Shown here: in pieces, positions 9,285 through 22,494 of the stretch
Layout of the letters: each line of letters opens with the position of its first letter
Numbering within the stretch: the first letter of the stretch is position 1
Assembly (NCBI RefSeq): GCF_000687475.1
Contig: NC_057322.1
Location: 186,001-250,000 of the forward strand
Source: Ustilaginoidea virens
Lineage: Eukaryota; Ascomycota; Sordariomycetes; Hypocreales; Clavicipitaceae
Reading direction: 5' to 3'
Length of the DNA: 64,000 nucleotides
The notes under the pieces: generated by a model
The model's database searches: none
Told to the model about the DNA's origin: nothing
What the model saw: the letters and a program-made list of their open reading frames with translations, nothing else
Translations under genes and position numbers: made by a program

Positions 9285-12200
9285 GGTTAGGGTATAATTG
9301 TATCGGGTTACTATTAGAGCTAAAGTCTGTATAGGTAGTAAATATAATAGCTAAAGTAAACTATTTAAGCCGGCGGGTATTAAGGACCTATTTAATAACC
9401 TATTTAGCTAAGTCTTTATTTTCGAGTGCTTAGGTAATACTACGCTTATCTAATATAGGGCGATTTTAGATGCAGAGGGGAGGGTTTTTAAAATAGTTAT
9501 TATACTCTAGGATTATATATTCGATGTTTTTTATATTAAGACTATATTAGCAATACGGATAGTAGATAGATAGGACCTTTATCTTATATAAGAACTTATT
9601 AAAGCCTATTTTTTCCGTTCTAAATTAGGTAAGGAGGGAGGATTTATATTTATAGAGGTTTTTATAGAGATCTAGCATCTTCTTTATAGAGGTAAAGTTA
9701 AGGGTATATTCGGTAGTAAGATAGTTCCTTAGTAGGTATTATACTTAGGCGAATTATTACTTCGATTGCTATCTCTTTATCTATTTAAAAGCTAGGGAGT
9801 AAGCGGGGGATAGTTTATTATCCTAAAGTAGAATTGAATCTTTAAGGGCTATATAATTTAGTATTCTATTCTTAATCGGTCGCCTTTATCTATAGGTAGG
9901 TCTTTATTATAGCTAAATCTAGATAATAGTATATATATTAGAGATAAGGTTAGCTATACTACTTTCTTAGGTTCTAATAAGGAATTATTATTAGGCTAGA
10001 TTAAGGTAGAGGTCGAGTAGGGGGACTACTACTTTAGTTTCTACGATTACATTAGGTATTATTTAGTAGGCTCCTATAACTATATAGAGGCATTTCGACT
10101 ATTTAGCGGCTAGACTATATATAATACCTCTTGCTACTTCTTTTAGCTTAGTAGGAGTATGCTAGATTCTAACGCTAAAGGCAATTATAGTTCTAATAAC
10201 CTATATATATAGTAGTCGGGCTTCGCGGAACTAATATCCCTATATAAAGGCCGCTAGAGCGATAAAAGCGAGTATCTGCCTTTCTAGCTTTTTTACTATT
10301 CGGGCCCTATAGTTAGTCCAGCTAAATTTATAGTTAATCTCTACTCTAAGGAATCAGGCGTATTATATAGGCTAGATAATCGTATTACCGAGTCGTATTA
10401 TTATAGTATCTAGTTAGTACTATTTAGTAAAGTATATTAGCTCGCTCTTTATTAGGTTAAATTTTAGTCCGGCCTCTGCCGACTATTTTTTGTAGATCTT
10501 TTATACTTTTGAAAAGGTTGCGACTATATCCCGCGTTATTTTACCGTATGCAATTATATTAGTATCGTTTATAAATCCTAGGGTTAATAAATTATCTACT
10601 GCTTTAAGTCTGCAATATAGGGGTATAATATAGAAGAGGAAAAAGACTAAAGAGATCGGGGAGCTTTAGGGCACTTTTACTATAATTAGGAATCTTTAGG
10701 TAGGTTGGCCTTCGAAGAAGATTTTAGCTAAGCGCGATATAATAAAGCCTTAGACCTAGGCTGCTATCTATTAGAGGGCGCCACTTTAGAGGAGGAGGTA
10801 TATAAGCCTAGTATAGTTAATAGTATCGAATGCTATAGAGATATCTAATTATAATAGCGATGCTATTCCTTTATACTACTAGGTGGCCTTAACTACTTCT
10901 ATTAGGGTATATAGTGCTATATCTATTGATCTATTTGCTCTATTGCCTATTTGTATATCTAGTAGTAATTTCCGTTCTTTTGCGATTATTATTAGTCTCT
11001 TTGCTACTATAGCTTTAAGGATTTTACTAAAAAGGTTTAAGAGGGATATTAGGCGCTAGGCTCTTACTCTTTAGTATTCTTTAGGTATTTTACCGGGTTT
11101 TCTTAATATTACAACTTTAGCTTCCTAGAACTATATTAGGTAGTGACTAGTTCTATATATAGCATTAAGGAGTATTATTAGGGCTTTAAGAACTGGTTTT
11201 CTATAGGCTTTAAGGAATCCTACCGGTATACTATTAGGGCCTAATGCTTTTTAGTTAGCTATATATCGGAGGGTATTATAGATATCTACTTTAGAGAATT
11301 CGTCTTTAAGGGCGAATATCGTATTAGTAAGGTAGGGGAATTATAGGTTTAGGATATCATTAAGGGTAGCTATTAATATCGGGAAGAATCTTTCTGCTAG
11401 TACTTTTGCTTTAGAGGAATGTATTTTTGCTTCCTATATTTAGGCTCTTTTACCTCGGAGAAGTATAGAGATTTCTTTTAATTCTAGGGGGAGTCCGCTA
11501 TATATTTAGGCCTATTTCTCTAGGGACTATAGGTCTACGTTTTTCGTTATAGCTTTATTAACGGCTTCTCTCTATATCTAGCGCCTTTCTTATTGGATAA
11601 CCTTAATTTAGTTTATCTCTACTTTTTATACTATTAATTAATTAAGGCTAGTATAGTCTTTTCTCTAATTTCTTATAGCTTTATAGGCTGCTATTGTAGC
11701 CGACTATACTTCCTAGGTCTACTATAGGGCCTTTCCTAGCGGTTTAGTTCCTTTCTTAGGCATAGCAATATTAGTAATAGCCTATAGTTGGGTTGTAAGC
11801 TATTAGGCGAAAGTATCGATCTCTATAGGGGATTAAAGTAGGTGCGAGGCGTATAGAATGGCTATCCTAACTTTAGCTTTAGCTCGAGCGAGGGTTTTAT
11901 TAAGTTTCTTCTATTAGTATATCGGCAGTAGTTTGCGAAACTTATCTAGTCCTATTTTTACCTAAATTACCTAAGGGATATAATTAGATCTAGTAATATC
12001 TACTACCCCTATAAACTCTACGTTAAGGTCTTTTATACTCTATATATAGTTAATAGTGCTATTATATTTGCCTAGGGCTTATCTAGTTATCTCTCCCTAT
12101 AGTATTATAAAGGTTAGCTTCTATTTTAATATAAGTTTAAAGAGGGTATTATAGCCTAGGGAGGTTCTATAAGAGCGGTCCTATATAGGGTGGTAGATAT

Positions 12201-12640
12201 TAAAGTTACTAGTAAAAATACTATAGGGGCGAGGGGTAGTTTAAGCGAATTCCTAAAGGGGGGTAGACTAATTTAGGGAAAAGATTAAAGAGTAAATAGA
12301 GTAAATATCGGTATTTTAGAGTATAATATAGTATTAGTCTAGGCCTAAATCTATTGCCTAAAAGCTAAAAGCGTATCTTTTGTGGATATAGATCGCTATA
12401 CATCCGCTATAAGTAGCTACTTAGTATCTACTAAAGCTAGGATATAGGGGGAGTCTATCTAAGGCTATAAATTCCTAGAGGGCGATAATATCTAATTTAG
12501 ATTTATAGTTAAAGGCGAGGTATACTAGCAGTAATTTCTTTTATATATTCTAGTATAATACCTCTATTATTAGTATTAGGGCTAAAGGGTCGGGGCTCTT
12601 AGTGCGTTAGTAGCAGTAGGCTTAGATAAGTTAGGTTAGA
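9285..12640 (-). pseudogene. LINE ORF2: endonuclease, reverse transcriptase, RNase H
   Basis: Read on the minus strand. The AP-endonuclease region near 12560-12350 contains LVYLAFNYKSKLDIIALQ and, further on, FIALDRLPLYPSFSRY and GCIAIYIHKRYAF. RT follows with KALGPNSIPVGF near 11240, VVILRKPGK near 11100, a RISLLNLFSKILKAIVAKRL block, QIGNRANRSIDIAL, and LLQLDISIAFDTINYTRL near 10840. Next come SSPISLVFFLFYIIPL near 10640 and GFINDTNIIAYG near 10570, where the second Asp of FxDD has become Asn. The C-terminal RNase H-linked part reads SSLLTWFRTEKIGFNKFLY near 9620 if the stop is taken as Trp. These blocks in this order are typical of the Tad clade. Many stops make it non-functional. Confidence 0.85.
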
Positions 12641-12839
12641 AGAATGTAGTGATATTACTACTACTATTAGTCCTTTTAGGGGTAATAGAGCTTTCTTTAT
12701 ATAGTTTACCGATTCGTTTTCTTAAGGAGTCCTCCCTTAGGGAGTTATTAGCGAGGTATCTGTGGCCTTTATCCTCTAGGATAAGGGGGGGAGGCATCGA
12801 TAGGGTACTAATATTTGCAAACTATATTAGTCTAGTGCT

Positions 12840-14048
12840 ATAAGCCTATCTTGCGATATCCTATTGCTTATTCGCTATAGGGCAAAGTCGAGACTAAGCT
12901 GGATGGGGTCCTTAGTAGTTAAGGTAGTACTCTTTTTTATTGCTAATAATATTAGGGCAGTCTTTATCTCTATTAGGGTATCTTTTTATGCTATATTATC
13001 TGTATCGAGGGGTCTTTATGTAGTAATTCGCGATATATCCGAATTTAAAGTATTAATAGTACTATTTTAGGTGGATAGTTTCGTTATATAGTTTAGCCTT
13101 AAAGATTTCTATTTAGTAGATAACTTTAGTCTTATAGAGTCGGTTTACTGCTTTTATATTAGTTACTCTAATAATTAGGGGGGCTTTTATTACTTCTTCG
13201 CGGGGTTTTCTTATAGCGATTCTACTAATATTTAGGCCGTTAGCTTAAGCTAGGTTTAGTTTAATATCTTTAATAGGGATATTCTTAGAGAATCGGATAA
13301 GGAATCCTTTAATAATAATACTAAAGGTATGGATATTTAGTACGGCTCCTATACTAAATACGAGGGGGATCTAGGTAGTTTCTATAGTAAAATAAGATGC
13401 GGCTTCTGCGAAGGTGACGACTATATCTCCGCTATAGAGTCGGCGAGTAGTAATAGCGTTAATACCTCTAATAGTAGTATTTACTACTTTTATAATCTTA
13501 ATGGGGGTTCTCTATTATAGGTTCTTAGTAATACTATCTCTTTTAATTATTATTTTATAGTAGATTCTCAGTAGTATAGGTAAGGTGGTCGGTCTAAGTA
13601 GTATAGTCGTTAGTATGCCTTTAGCAGCAATGCTAGCCTAGGTCGTTCTAAAGGGGGTCTTTAAGGCAAAAGCTTTATTTATAGCGCTCTCTACTACTTT
13701 TTCTAGATTATTAGTTATAATAAGGTTCGAGTTCGGGTTTGAGGCGGGATTAGTTCGATTAATGCATTTAATGCTATCGACCAGGCTAGTAATAGCATTC
13801 TATATATTTCCCAGCGTGGCTGCCGGGATATAGTCTACGATCTTTTAGTAATACTATTTAAGTAATTCGGTTTCTTCTCGGGTTCCTATATTAGTTTGTA
13901 TAGAGTTACTGCTGATTCGTCTGTAATTATCGTTAGCGATAGTAATATGGTGGTTATAGTGGCTTGACTTAAGTCTACCCCTGTTTCCTCTATCTAAGTC
14001 TATAATTTCCGCTGCTTTGACTGTGTCTTCCTTTTGGTGCCGATACAC
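12840..14048 (-). pseudogene. LINE ORF1 (Gag-like, zinc knuckle remnant)
   Basis: Upstream of ORF2 on the minus strand. The first part reads MYRHQKEDTVKAAEIIDL (13854-14048). The middle has KPREEVIKAPLIIRVTNI near 13170. The end reads LNYQGPHPAWSRLCPI near 12890, which resembles the last zinc knuckle of Tad-type ORF1 with Cys changed to Tyr, as expected for G-to-A RIP. ORF1 of such elements binds RNA in the transposition particle. It has several stops and is non-functional. Confidence 0.65.
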
Positions 14049-14155
14049 TATCGGCAGATAGGGTAAGACGAGGTGAGGGATTGATCTAGCAACTTTTTGA
14101 CTGTTTTAGGGGTGTATTCGCGCCGGTACCGAGATGCGGGCGAAATCGCGAAAAC

Positions 14156-14897
14156 TTTAATACTAATCTTATATAAATCCTATACTTTTATTAATACCTT
14201 AATCGACTTAGGGTATAACTATTATAGCACTATAAGCGAAAAGATAGTATAATGGTTAGGCCTTTAACCTATCCGCCTATTATAATATAGGGAAATCGGA
14301 ATAATAGTAGATATTTAGAGCCATTTAGGAGAATATAAGGTAATATATTCTTTTATTACCTATATCGTCTATATAGTAATCGATATCGATAGATAGCTAT
14401 TTACGGTTATACTTTATATTATCTTAGGCTTTACCCGCGATATTATCCTTAGGATGCCTTAGATAGAATACTATAATATTATATTATAGGCGAAGCAATA
14501 CTAATTAAAGATCGGATCGATAGGTAGCTTTATCGTTAAGGAATTAATAAAAAGGCGATAGGGTCTAACTATAATAAATATCTTTAGCTTAATCTTCTAT
14601 AATATACTAAAGCGAGTAAAATACTTTAGGGACTAATCGATTTCCTTTATTACAATAAATTTATAGGAGATAATATATATCCTCTATATTATACTACTGC
14701 CTTATTAAGATTCTGCCTTATAATCGTAAGAGCTATAAATACTCCCAATAGAATTATAGGAATTCGCCGACTTTTTTAATAAAGAGAAGGCTTCTAGTCT
14801 CCCTTTATATTAGGGTATATTAGACTATTATATCCGACTTAAAAAGACTACAGATAAAAGCTAGCTAGACTTACCTTAGGGCCTATTATATAATATA
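14156..14897 (+). pseudogene. Gypsy pol, 5' part (protease and RT approach)
   Basis: Starts with KSYTFINTLIDLGYNYYST near 14175, an aspartic-protease-like segment whose active site is degraded (D-L-G). It ends with the pre-RT signature FADFFNKEKASSLP near 14770 and then GLLYNIP at the very end. The frame resumes at 42526 after the B composite (the duplicated ccata counts once). Joined across the insertion this is the standard Gypsy start of the RT region. Stops are of C-to-T type. The LINE lies directly upstream. Confidence 0.8.
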
Positions 14898-14902
14898 CCA
14901 TA
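14898..14902. repeat. Target site duplication of the Copia-B composite (left)
   Basis: ccata, directly before the LTR start TGTTGAAATC at 14903. The only matching partner is 42521-42525, 27.6 kb away. Confidence 0.9.
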
Positions 14903-15629
14903 TGTTGAAATCAGCGCCTTTTTAGCTGTATTTTGGTACTGGTCTCGCCACCATACGACGTCTCTACGTTGAGATATCACGGTGGCTATACCAGGCGCTA
15001 TGGTGGGGCACAGCGCCCCACAACGCCGATTACAGTGGGCCACAGCGCCGGTCACAGCACCGGTACAGCGACCCACATCCGGCCACAGCGGCCGGTCACA
15101 GCGGGCCACAGGGCCCACAATAGGCGGCGCATTTCTACGGGATTACCAAATGGGCAAACCTTGCTAATACCAGCACTTTCGGCCTTCTATATACAGTCAC
15201 CCGCCACACCGGTCATTTACGGCAGACCGATATAGGGCTTCCGGCCCATATAGCAGGCTGTTATAGGGCATCCGGCATACCGCTATAAGCCACTGGGCTT
15301 GGTTGGGTATGCACTAGGTAGGATATTAGGCACAGACTGGGCACGGTTGGGCAGACCGACTTTTCGTCGGGTTTTTCGCTATTTTTGCGGTTTTTCATTA
15401 TTTTCAACCACTTTTTTAAGATAGTAGAAATATGCCTAAAATTCCCTCTTTCTAGCTAGAATAATCACCAACAATTAGAATCAGATTTCCCTAATATCTT
15501 TACTCTGGTCAACCTCTCATGCGCTTTAAATCCTTAAACAGCTCTTTATTTTATTCTGTAACGCCTTATACGCCACTATCGGTACTTAGTATACTTTCCA
15601 ATAGTATTCTAAGTCACCATTTTGCAATA
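14903..15629 (+). repeat. 5' LTR of Copia-B1
   Basis: 727 bp, TGTTGAAATC to TTGCAATA (CA end RIP-mutated). It contains a GC-rich repetitive block (about 14999-15125) and is followed by the primer site. Confidence 0.92.
14999..15125. repeat. GC-rich short-repeat block in the Copia-B LTR
   Basis: Imperfect repeats of GCCACAGCGCCGGTCACAGC type, rich in CACAGCG and CCGG, in otherwise AT-rich RIP-mutated DNA. The block is present in all four B LTRs (near 21896, 34322, 41890). Open frames on both strands here arise from the repeat and are not evidence of genes. Confidence 0.75.
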
Positions 15630-15645
15630 GGTTATAAGCCCGGTG
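15630..15645 (+). other. Primer binding site of Copia-B1
   Basis: GGTTATAAGCCCGG follows the LTR. It differs from the Copia-A site by G to A in a TpG context, so it is either a RIP-altered initiator tRNA-Met half site or a true match to a tRNA with a TAT anticodon. Equivalent sites are at 22495, 28984 (without the first G) and 34953. Confidence 0.6.
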
Positions 15646-15930
15646 TCTCAAGGCTTCCAGCTTAAGACTTTTTTACGCTAACTTAGGATTTTAACGCACT
15701 TAGCAGCTAACCTTCCAGAAATCTAACTAACGATATTACTATCTACAGTAAGGGACTAATTATCCCAGATTTAAGAACCCAGCTACCACACCAAGCTACA
15801 ATATATCCTTTTTGCAACAGGATTTTCTAAGGTTATTCCTTAATGCAGCTTTCTTCTAGTTTTATCTAGATTTTTAGTCTTAATTTTCTTCGCATTTTTA
15901 AGACTTTCCGGCACTTTTTCTCTTCCTATA

Positions 15931-18900
15931 ATAGCCAGTTAGAACGTTCCTGCTAATAACCCAAGCCATAATAACCTAGGCCATAATAACCCAGGCTACT
16001 AAGTCCCTAATATAGTAGAGGTAAAAGAATCTAATAATAACCAGGAAATTACCCAGCTTAAGGAAGACTAATAGGAAATAAAAAAAGAATTCAATTATAA
16101 ATTTAATCGAATAAACTTTAAAATCGATTTTTTAGCTAATAAGGTAGGCACTTTAGTAGACAGACTAATCAAGCCTACTACTAGACCACTATCCTAGGAT
16201 ATAATAGATATAGATACCTTCCAAACCCCTATGGGTAAAGGAAATAATCCACTATCACTACCTAAAGCCTAGCAACCCCTGCCGGTTCCATCTAGTATTA
16301 GCAGCCAAATCAGCGCTATAGCTATTAAGGAACTAACTAAAACAGCCAATAGATTCTAAGAATCCTAAAAGCTAAAGGGGGCATCTAACTTCAACCAATA
16401 GAAATAGGCCCTTATAATTCAACTTAAGGCACTTAATATCGCTAAATTTATCGAAGATCCTTCTATTACTAGCAAATTTAATGATTTAGAGCAAGCACTT
16501 TTACTATTACTTATTAAGAATAGTTATATAGAAGGACTAGCTGCTGTTATTAACTGGTGCACTGACCTAGAGTCAGCCTTTACGTTACTCACTAAATAGT
16601 ATTCTCACTCATCAGACGTATAGTAGACCTACCTATACCCTGCCTTCTATCAACTAAATTTTATAGGCTATAAGGGTACCTTAGAATCTTTTAACGCTTC
16701 CTTTAATAGCTACCTATGCAGGCTGCAAATTTTAGGCTCGTATATATAACCTTTCGACTAAATCAGCCAGTATTTATATACTATAGAAAGGGTCTTTTTT
16801 CAGTAAGCAGAACGGCACCGCACAATAATGAGAATCGCCTATACTTAAGGAAATATATTAAATATTAACCTGCAATTTTATATAGTTGATTTACTAGAAG
16901 AATAACGCATTAAAGGATCATTAGTAGCAAAGGCTACCACCCACCTCGCAAAGGTCAAAGGTGCCGCTACTAATACTAATAACAATAGTAAGCCGGCTAG
17001 TAATAATACTAGCAAAGGTAGTAAAAACACTACCACTAACGCCAATAAAAAGAAATAGGGGTCTTCTCCTACTTAACAATAAGGGTCTTCTTCAGCCATA
17101 CAGGGCAAGCCGGAAAATAAGAAGAAGAAAGAAAAGAAAGATTTAGCTAATAAAGCAGATACCCTATAAAAGACCGACGAAAAGGAAAAGACTATTAATT
17201 CCTTTATATTAAGAAATTATAATACTCTAAGTTTTACACCTAGTAAAATAGCCTATTCTTCCTTCCAGGACCGCGAATATATGCAATTTCTAGCTACCAG
17301 CTATAGTGCACAATCCGGTGGGAAAACGCTAATAGATTTTTTTATTAAAATCCTATAGTAGCCTACTAGGCTGCTGGCCTAATGCCCTACTGGCCTACTA
17401 ACCTTCTGACCATTATACCGCCTCTTGGACTTACGGTAGTCTTACCAACCTTAGGCCTTTGCCTTTTACCTTAGGATTTTCAGTGGATTATTTACTGTAT
17501 ATCGAGTAAGGTAGGCCTTATTAAAAAAGGTGTGGTATTGCTAAATTAGCGTGGTGGGCCTACTAGTGTGGTGGCTAGTCTACTAGTGTGGTGGGTAGTC
17601 ACTAGCGTGGTGGTTAGTTACTAGCGTAGTAGCTAATTACTAGTGCAGTGGTTAGGGTGGTTGGAAAGGCTAGATATAGTGGGGCTACTGACGTATTATA
17701 TACGTGGCATAGCGAGCATTACGGGGAGCTTTCTTACTGGCTACCTTGGATGCCTAGGCCTACCCCTCCTTCGTGTATATATAGGATAGCTTTTCCCCTT
17801 CTTTTTAGATAGTAGAAGGGCAGCACAATCGAGTCTGTTAATGCACTATATGCCTCTTAACTTCCACCTTCCCTGCGTTTCTAGTTATCTTATATTTGCC
17901 TTACTTTTACACTTGCCCTACTTTATAGCACTTGTATAGTCTTAAGACTTAGTGAAAAATCTAGTATTTATACTAAGATTAGTTCACAGGTCGCAGACAG
18001 TCTTATGCCATCTAGCTAGCTAGTAAGGCTCTGCTTTTATAGTGACCTTAAGAATTACAATATTTTTGCTCTACGATACTGGTTCTATAGTATATATCAT
18101 CAACGATAAAAAGCACTTCACCTACTTCCAATACTATACCGGAAACAGACCAATTATCAGTATAGGTGGTGGCCTAATTAAGCCCAGTAGGTAGGGCATA
18201 GCGCGTTTTACTGTGCTATAGGCCACCAACCCACCTCAGTAGGGCACCTTAGAGCTGACCAACGCCCTCTTTATACCAGCTTTTAATATTAACATCTTTA
18301 GCGGCGTTAAACACTATCTGAATCGTAGTAGTATTTAGGGCTAAAGCCTAGTTAACAGTAATAATAAGTGCATTAGGCTTCTTAATTTTAAGAAGTATGG
18401 CTTCTTTTTATAATAAAAAGGAGTAGATTCGCCGTTTTTATACCATACCAGCTAAAATTACCTGGCTATATATAATATCTCGGTCGAAATACCTGCCCTA
18501 GCTAACCTAGAAGAATACGAGGAATATCCCCTACTAAAGGATTTACCTATTATATTAGCTAACCTACTAGCTGATTCGCAAGCTGACCGACTAGCTAATC
18601 TTGGTTTTTCGGTGGTACTAATAGAGGCTGCTATTCCCAATACAGCCTAACTACTACAGAGGGCCCCGGTTGCCCTCAACCTAGCCCCAGTCATAATACT
18701 AGCTGCTGATATAGAATATCAAAAGCTGCTATTACTAGCCGGACTTTAGTATATCTGGCTTAGGCACATTAGAATCCAACTTCTAAAGAAAACCTATGCA
18801 TCAACCATAGGGTTACCTGATCTCAGTAAGGTAAAGGATTCTGACTTTAACTATATCGCCTGTAAAAAGGCAAAGTCAGTTCGGCGTTTTACATTAGGGG

Positions 18901-21801
18901 CTATACTAGATCCGATACACTATTTAGATATTATAGAGGGTAATATTTTCCAAATTAATCCTCTTCCATATAATAAACGCCCTATTTGCCTCATCTTAAT
19001 TGACCAGAAATCACGCTTCCATTAAGTATATTTACTACCTAATAAGGAGGGACCTATAGTATTCCTAGTATTATAGGGGTTCTTCTAAGGTCTTAGGAAT
19101 CGCTACGGCAAATCAGCTATTGAATTCCACTATAATAGTAGCAAGGAAATTAACGATGTTATTACAGCCTAGCTAGCTCTTAAGGGCATAGATTTTTTAA
19201 CCTCTTCCCCTTATATTTATAAGCAAAATAAGTTAGCAGAACGCTTTATACGGGTCATTATTAACCGACTTAAAGCTATTATGCTTTAGTCTTAGTTACC
19301 TTTTTACCTTTAATCTATAGTGATTCTTAGTATTACTACCTTAGTAAATCTAATAGCAGTTATAAACCGTTCCTTATTACCTTTTAAGGAATTAAAGAAG
19401 GATTTTCCGGAAATTATATACTACTACCTACCCGACCTTACTAGCTTCAGGGCTATTGGTGCGGCTATAGAGGTACTAATCCCTCCAGAAAAACGGGTCA
19501 TTAGCTATAAGCTAGCCCCTCGGACCGAGTTAGGTAGGTTACTAGCTACGCTAGGTAATAGCACCTACCTCGTCTACATCCCATATCGCCGGGTCGTCAC
19601 TAAGACCTCTTTTATTACTTTCACCTACCAAAATAAAGGTATAAGCCCTATTTTAAGTGGCCTAGAAGGCACTTTTGATTTCCAACCGCCTTCTAATTTA
19701 GAAGGGGTAAATATCGACTAAATTACTCTAGAAAAGCCTATTTAGAAATCGCTTCAGCAAAATATGCCTATTTCTGGCGTAGCCAAAGGCACAGGCCTAC
19801 CACAGGCCACAGATCCAATACAGCCCATAGGCCCACCACAAATAGGCTTAATACAGCATATAGATCCACCATAACCAGTAGGCCTACCAATTAGCCTACT
19901 ATAGCATTTTGCAATATTTCCTAGCAATTCGCTATCTTTCGATTCTAAATCGATTCAGCCTAACTCAGCTTTTCAGCTTAGGCAAGATAGTCCTTTTTTA
20001 CCGGCTAAAGAATTTACGCTTTTTTCCTATACAAAAAGGCTGCAAATGCTAGGAAATACAGAAAGCTCTCGTCATTAGGAATCTCAACCATAGAGATTTT
20101 CTAAATCCATCACAAAAGTAGGTATACCCTGTATATATAAAAATTCTGACTCGCCCTATATAGAAAATTTTCAATAGTCCGAATCTCAAAGCCCTATACA
20201 CACTAATTTTCTGCGACTTTCCGATATAATAGATTCTGCCTTTTTGCCCGGCTTCCTAGTAAATGCAGCATTTCGCTATAGTAAAATACTGCTTATACTA
20301 GAATATCTGAAATTCGAGAGTCTAAATATCGCCTTAAATGAGAGACTATAGGAGAAAATATTTCGAGTATTAGAAAAAGTGCCTATTCAGCCATACCAGG
20401 TTAGGGCTACTAGGGGTAGAATTCGAGGAAGAATATAGCCACAGATACAAAATATACAAGGTATCCTAGGTTATAAATACTATAGGTCACTTTTAGACCT
20501 ACAGGCTGACTAACAGCCTAACCTATAGACTAACCAATAGTCTGACCTACAGACTAACCAATAGGGTGCTTTCCTACCCACCCAGCCGAAAAACGACCAG
20601 ATTTTCGGATACCTAGGCAGCCCCCCAGAGGCTCCCACACAGGATTTCCCCCCTTCCTATGCTTTTTACCAGCAAATATACAATATTTGCTATGCAGTAA
20701 AGATTAAGGCTGCAAAACGGGCCCCAGAAGGTGTGCCTAATAGCTGGAAGGAAGTCTTATATAGCCCACAAAAAGATAGCTAGGTTAAGGCCTTATTTTC
20801 GGAATTTAAGCAATTAATCGACTTAAATATCTTCTAATTTATACTAAAGGCTAGTTTTCCTACTAGTAGGAAGATATTATGCAACCGGCCTATTTTTTGT
20901 ATAAAGAAAGATGCGAATAATAACCCGGTTAAATATAAGGCACGATTAGTTGTTAAAGGCTTTATGCAGGTATCTGGGCAAGACTTTACGGAGACCTATG
21001 CCTCTACCTTAATCCTACCAATATAGAGGATCATCCTTACTCTTGCTACTACAAATAACTAGGAAATAGAGCAGATCGACTTTATTAGTGCCTTTCTAAA
21101 TAGTAAACTACTAGAAACGATTTATATAGAGATTCTAGCTGGTTTTCTAGAATTTATAGAAAGCCTACTCTTACCTAACCTAGCCTTATAGTCTGACCAG
21201 CAGTATTATCGACTTCTAGCTTTACTTACTAAGGTTAGATATAACCCCTCTGCATTATAGGTTATACTGTTGAAGAAAGCCTTATATAGGCTAAAATAAG
21301 GCCCTCGCGAGTAGTAGTTACGGTTAAAAGACCTTCTAGTATAAGAGGGTTTTACGCCACTACTTTCTAATACTGCCGTCTTCTATAATAAAGGAACGCA
21401 TACCTTTATTATGACCTATATGGATAACTGCTTGATTATCAGTCCAGACCTTAGCTATATTGACCAGCTTAAGGCTAAGTTCCATAAGGTATATACTATA
21501 GAAGACCGAGGACCTGCCTCCTTCTTTTTAAGAGTGCAAATTATTAGGGATAGAGAAAAGGGCCTGTTATAGCTATACTAATCGCAATTTATTGCAGAAG
21601 TCCTTAAGAAATTCAACCTTAAGGACGCACGACTATATCTAATCCCGCTATAGCCCGGTATACTTACTGAGGCTGACGATACACCGCTGGATGCTAGTAA
21701 TCAATACTTATTCCAGCAGCTGGTAGGGATATTAATGTGGTTGATGATAATATCAAGACCTAACCTTGCCTTTCCAGCGCAATACCTATCACGATATATG
21801 C
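15931..21801 (+). pseudogene. Copia-B1 gag-pol, start lost, 3' end missing
   Basis: Homologous in one frame to B2. The start codon is ATA at 15931-15933 where B2 has ATG, a RIP-type change. Gag is at 15931 to about 17200. A solo A LTR splits the frame at 17343-18067; its 725 added bases account for the later frame shift exactly. The integrase includes an open piece at 19320-19721 (FRAIGAAIEVLIPPEKRVIS). The RT catalytic motif is YMDN near 21418, with the second Asp lost; B3 has the same change. The reading ends in the RNase H approach at 21801, where the B2 LTR begins, so the last ~900 bp are missing. There are many C-to-T stops. Confidence 0.88.
17338..18067 (+). mobile_element. Solo Copia-A LTR in B1, with TSD
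   Basis: The LTR is 17343-18062 (720 bp), starting TATTAAAATC, a RIP form of TGTTAAAATC. It is flanked by ttttt at 17338-17342 and 18063-18067. The uninterrupted B2 sequence has tcttt at the same place (about 24135), so the duplication was tcttt before C-to-T change. A solo LTR results from recombination between the two LTRs of a full element. Confidence 0.92.
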
Positions 21802-22494
21802 TGTTGAAATCAGCGCCTTTTTAGCTGTATTTTGGTACTGGTCTCGCTACCGTACGACGTCTCTACGTTGAGATATCGCGGTGGCTATACCAGGCGCTAT
21901 AGTGGGGCATAGCGCCCCACAACGCCGATTACAGTGGGCCACAGCGCCGGTCACGGCACCGGCACAGCGCCCCACAGCCGGCCACAGCGGCCGGTCACAG
22001 CGGGCCACAGGGCCCACAACAGGCGGCGCATTTCTACGGGATTACCAAATGGGCAAAACCAGCACTTTCGGCCTTCTACATACAGTCACCCGCTACACCG
22101 GTCATTTACGGCAGACCGATATAGGGCTTCCGGCCCGTACGGCAGGCTGTTATAGGGCATCCGGCACACCGCTATAAGCCACTGGGCTTGGTTGGGTATG
22201 CACTGGGTAGGATATTGGGCAGACCGACTTTTCGTCGGGTTTTTCGCTATTTTTGCGGTTTTTCATTATTTTCAACCACTTTTTCAAGATGGTAGAAATA
22301 TGCCCAAAATTCCCTCTTTCTAGCTAGAATAGTTACCAACAATTAGAATCAGATTTCCCTAACATCTTTACTCTGGTCAACCTCTTATGCGCTTTAAATC
22401 TTTAACCAGCTTGTTTTATTCTGCAACGCCTTATACGCCACTATCGGTACTTAGTATACTTTCCAACAGTATTCTAAGTCACCATTTTGCAACA
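21802..22494 (+). repeat. 5' LTR of Copia-B2
   Basis: 693 bp, TGTTGAAATC to GCAACA with an intact CA end. Compared with the other B LTRs it lacks about 9 bp (TTGCTAATA type) and about 18-20 bp (CACAGACTGGGCACGGTT type), and it differs near 22400. It begins exactly at an LTR terminus inside B1 pol, so it is an insertion and not a random deletion joint. The five bases before it are tatgc. Confidence 0.9.

Larger units (their letters stand above)
9280..14155 (-). mobile_element. Tad-like LINE retrotransposon, heavily RIP-mutated
   Basis: Non-LTR element on the minus strand with ORF1 (about 14048-12840) and ORF2 (about 12640-9285) in the order endonuclease, RT, RNase H. CpA/TpG is strongly depleted and TpA frequent. 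It separates the gag-like relic at 7988-9130 from the Gypsy protease starting near 14156, so it probably inserted into that Gypsy element. Both ends are approximate because I found no clean TSD. The left end may be near the TA repeat; the right end is taken where Gypsy-like coding begins. Confidence 0.8.

Noticed and set aside
8400..10440. A long plus-strand frame that seems to continue from the gag-like relic through 9130-10440
   Set aside because: Beyond about 9280 the minus strand reads clearly as the C-terminal half of a Tad-like LINE ORF2. The plus frame there is its shadow, kept partly open by composition.
14876..15235. Overlapping ORFs on both strands in the B LTRs (also near 21881, 41710 and 41873)
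   Set aside because: They coincide with the GC-rich repeat block of the LTR, recur in every LTR and have no conserved start or family features.
16961..17146. Short basic ORFs (also 23765-23953 and 36284-36535) that look conserved
   Set aside because: They are out of frame with the Copia-B gag that covers them. Conservation reflects the shared gag sequence.
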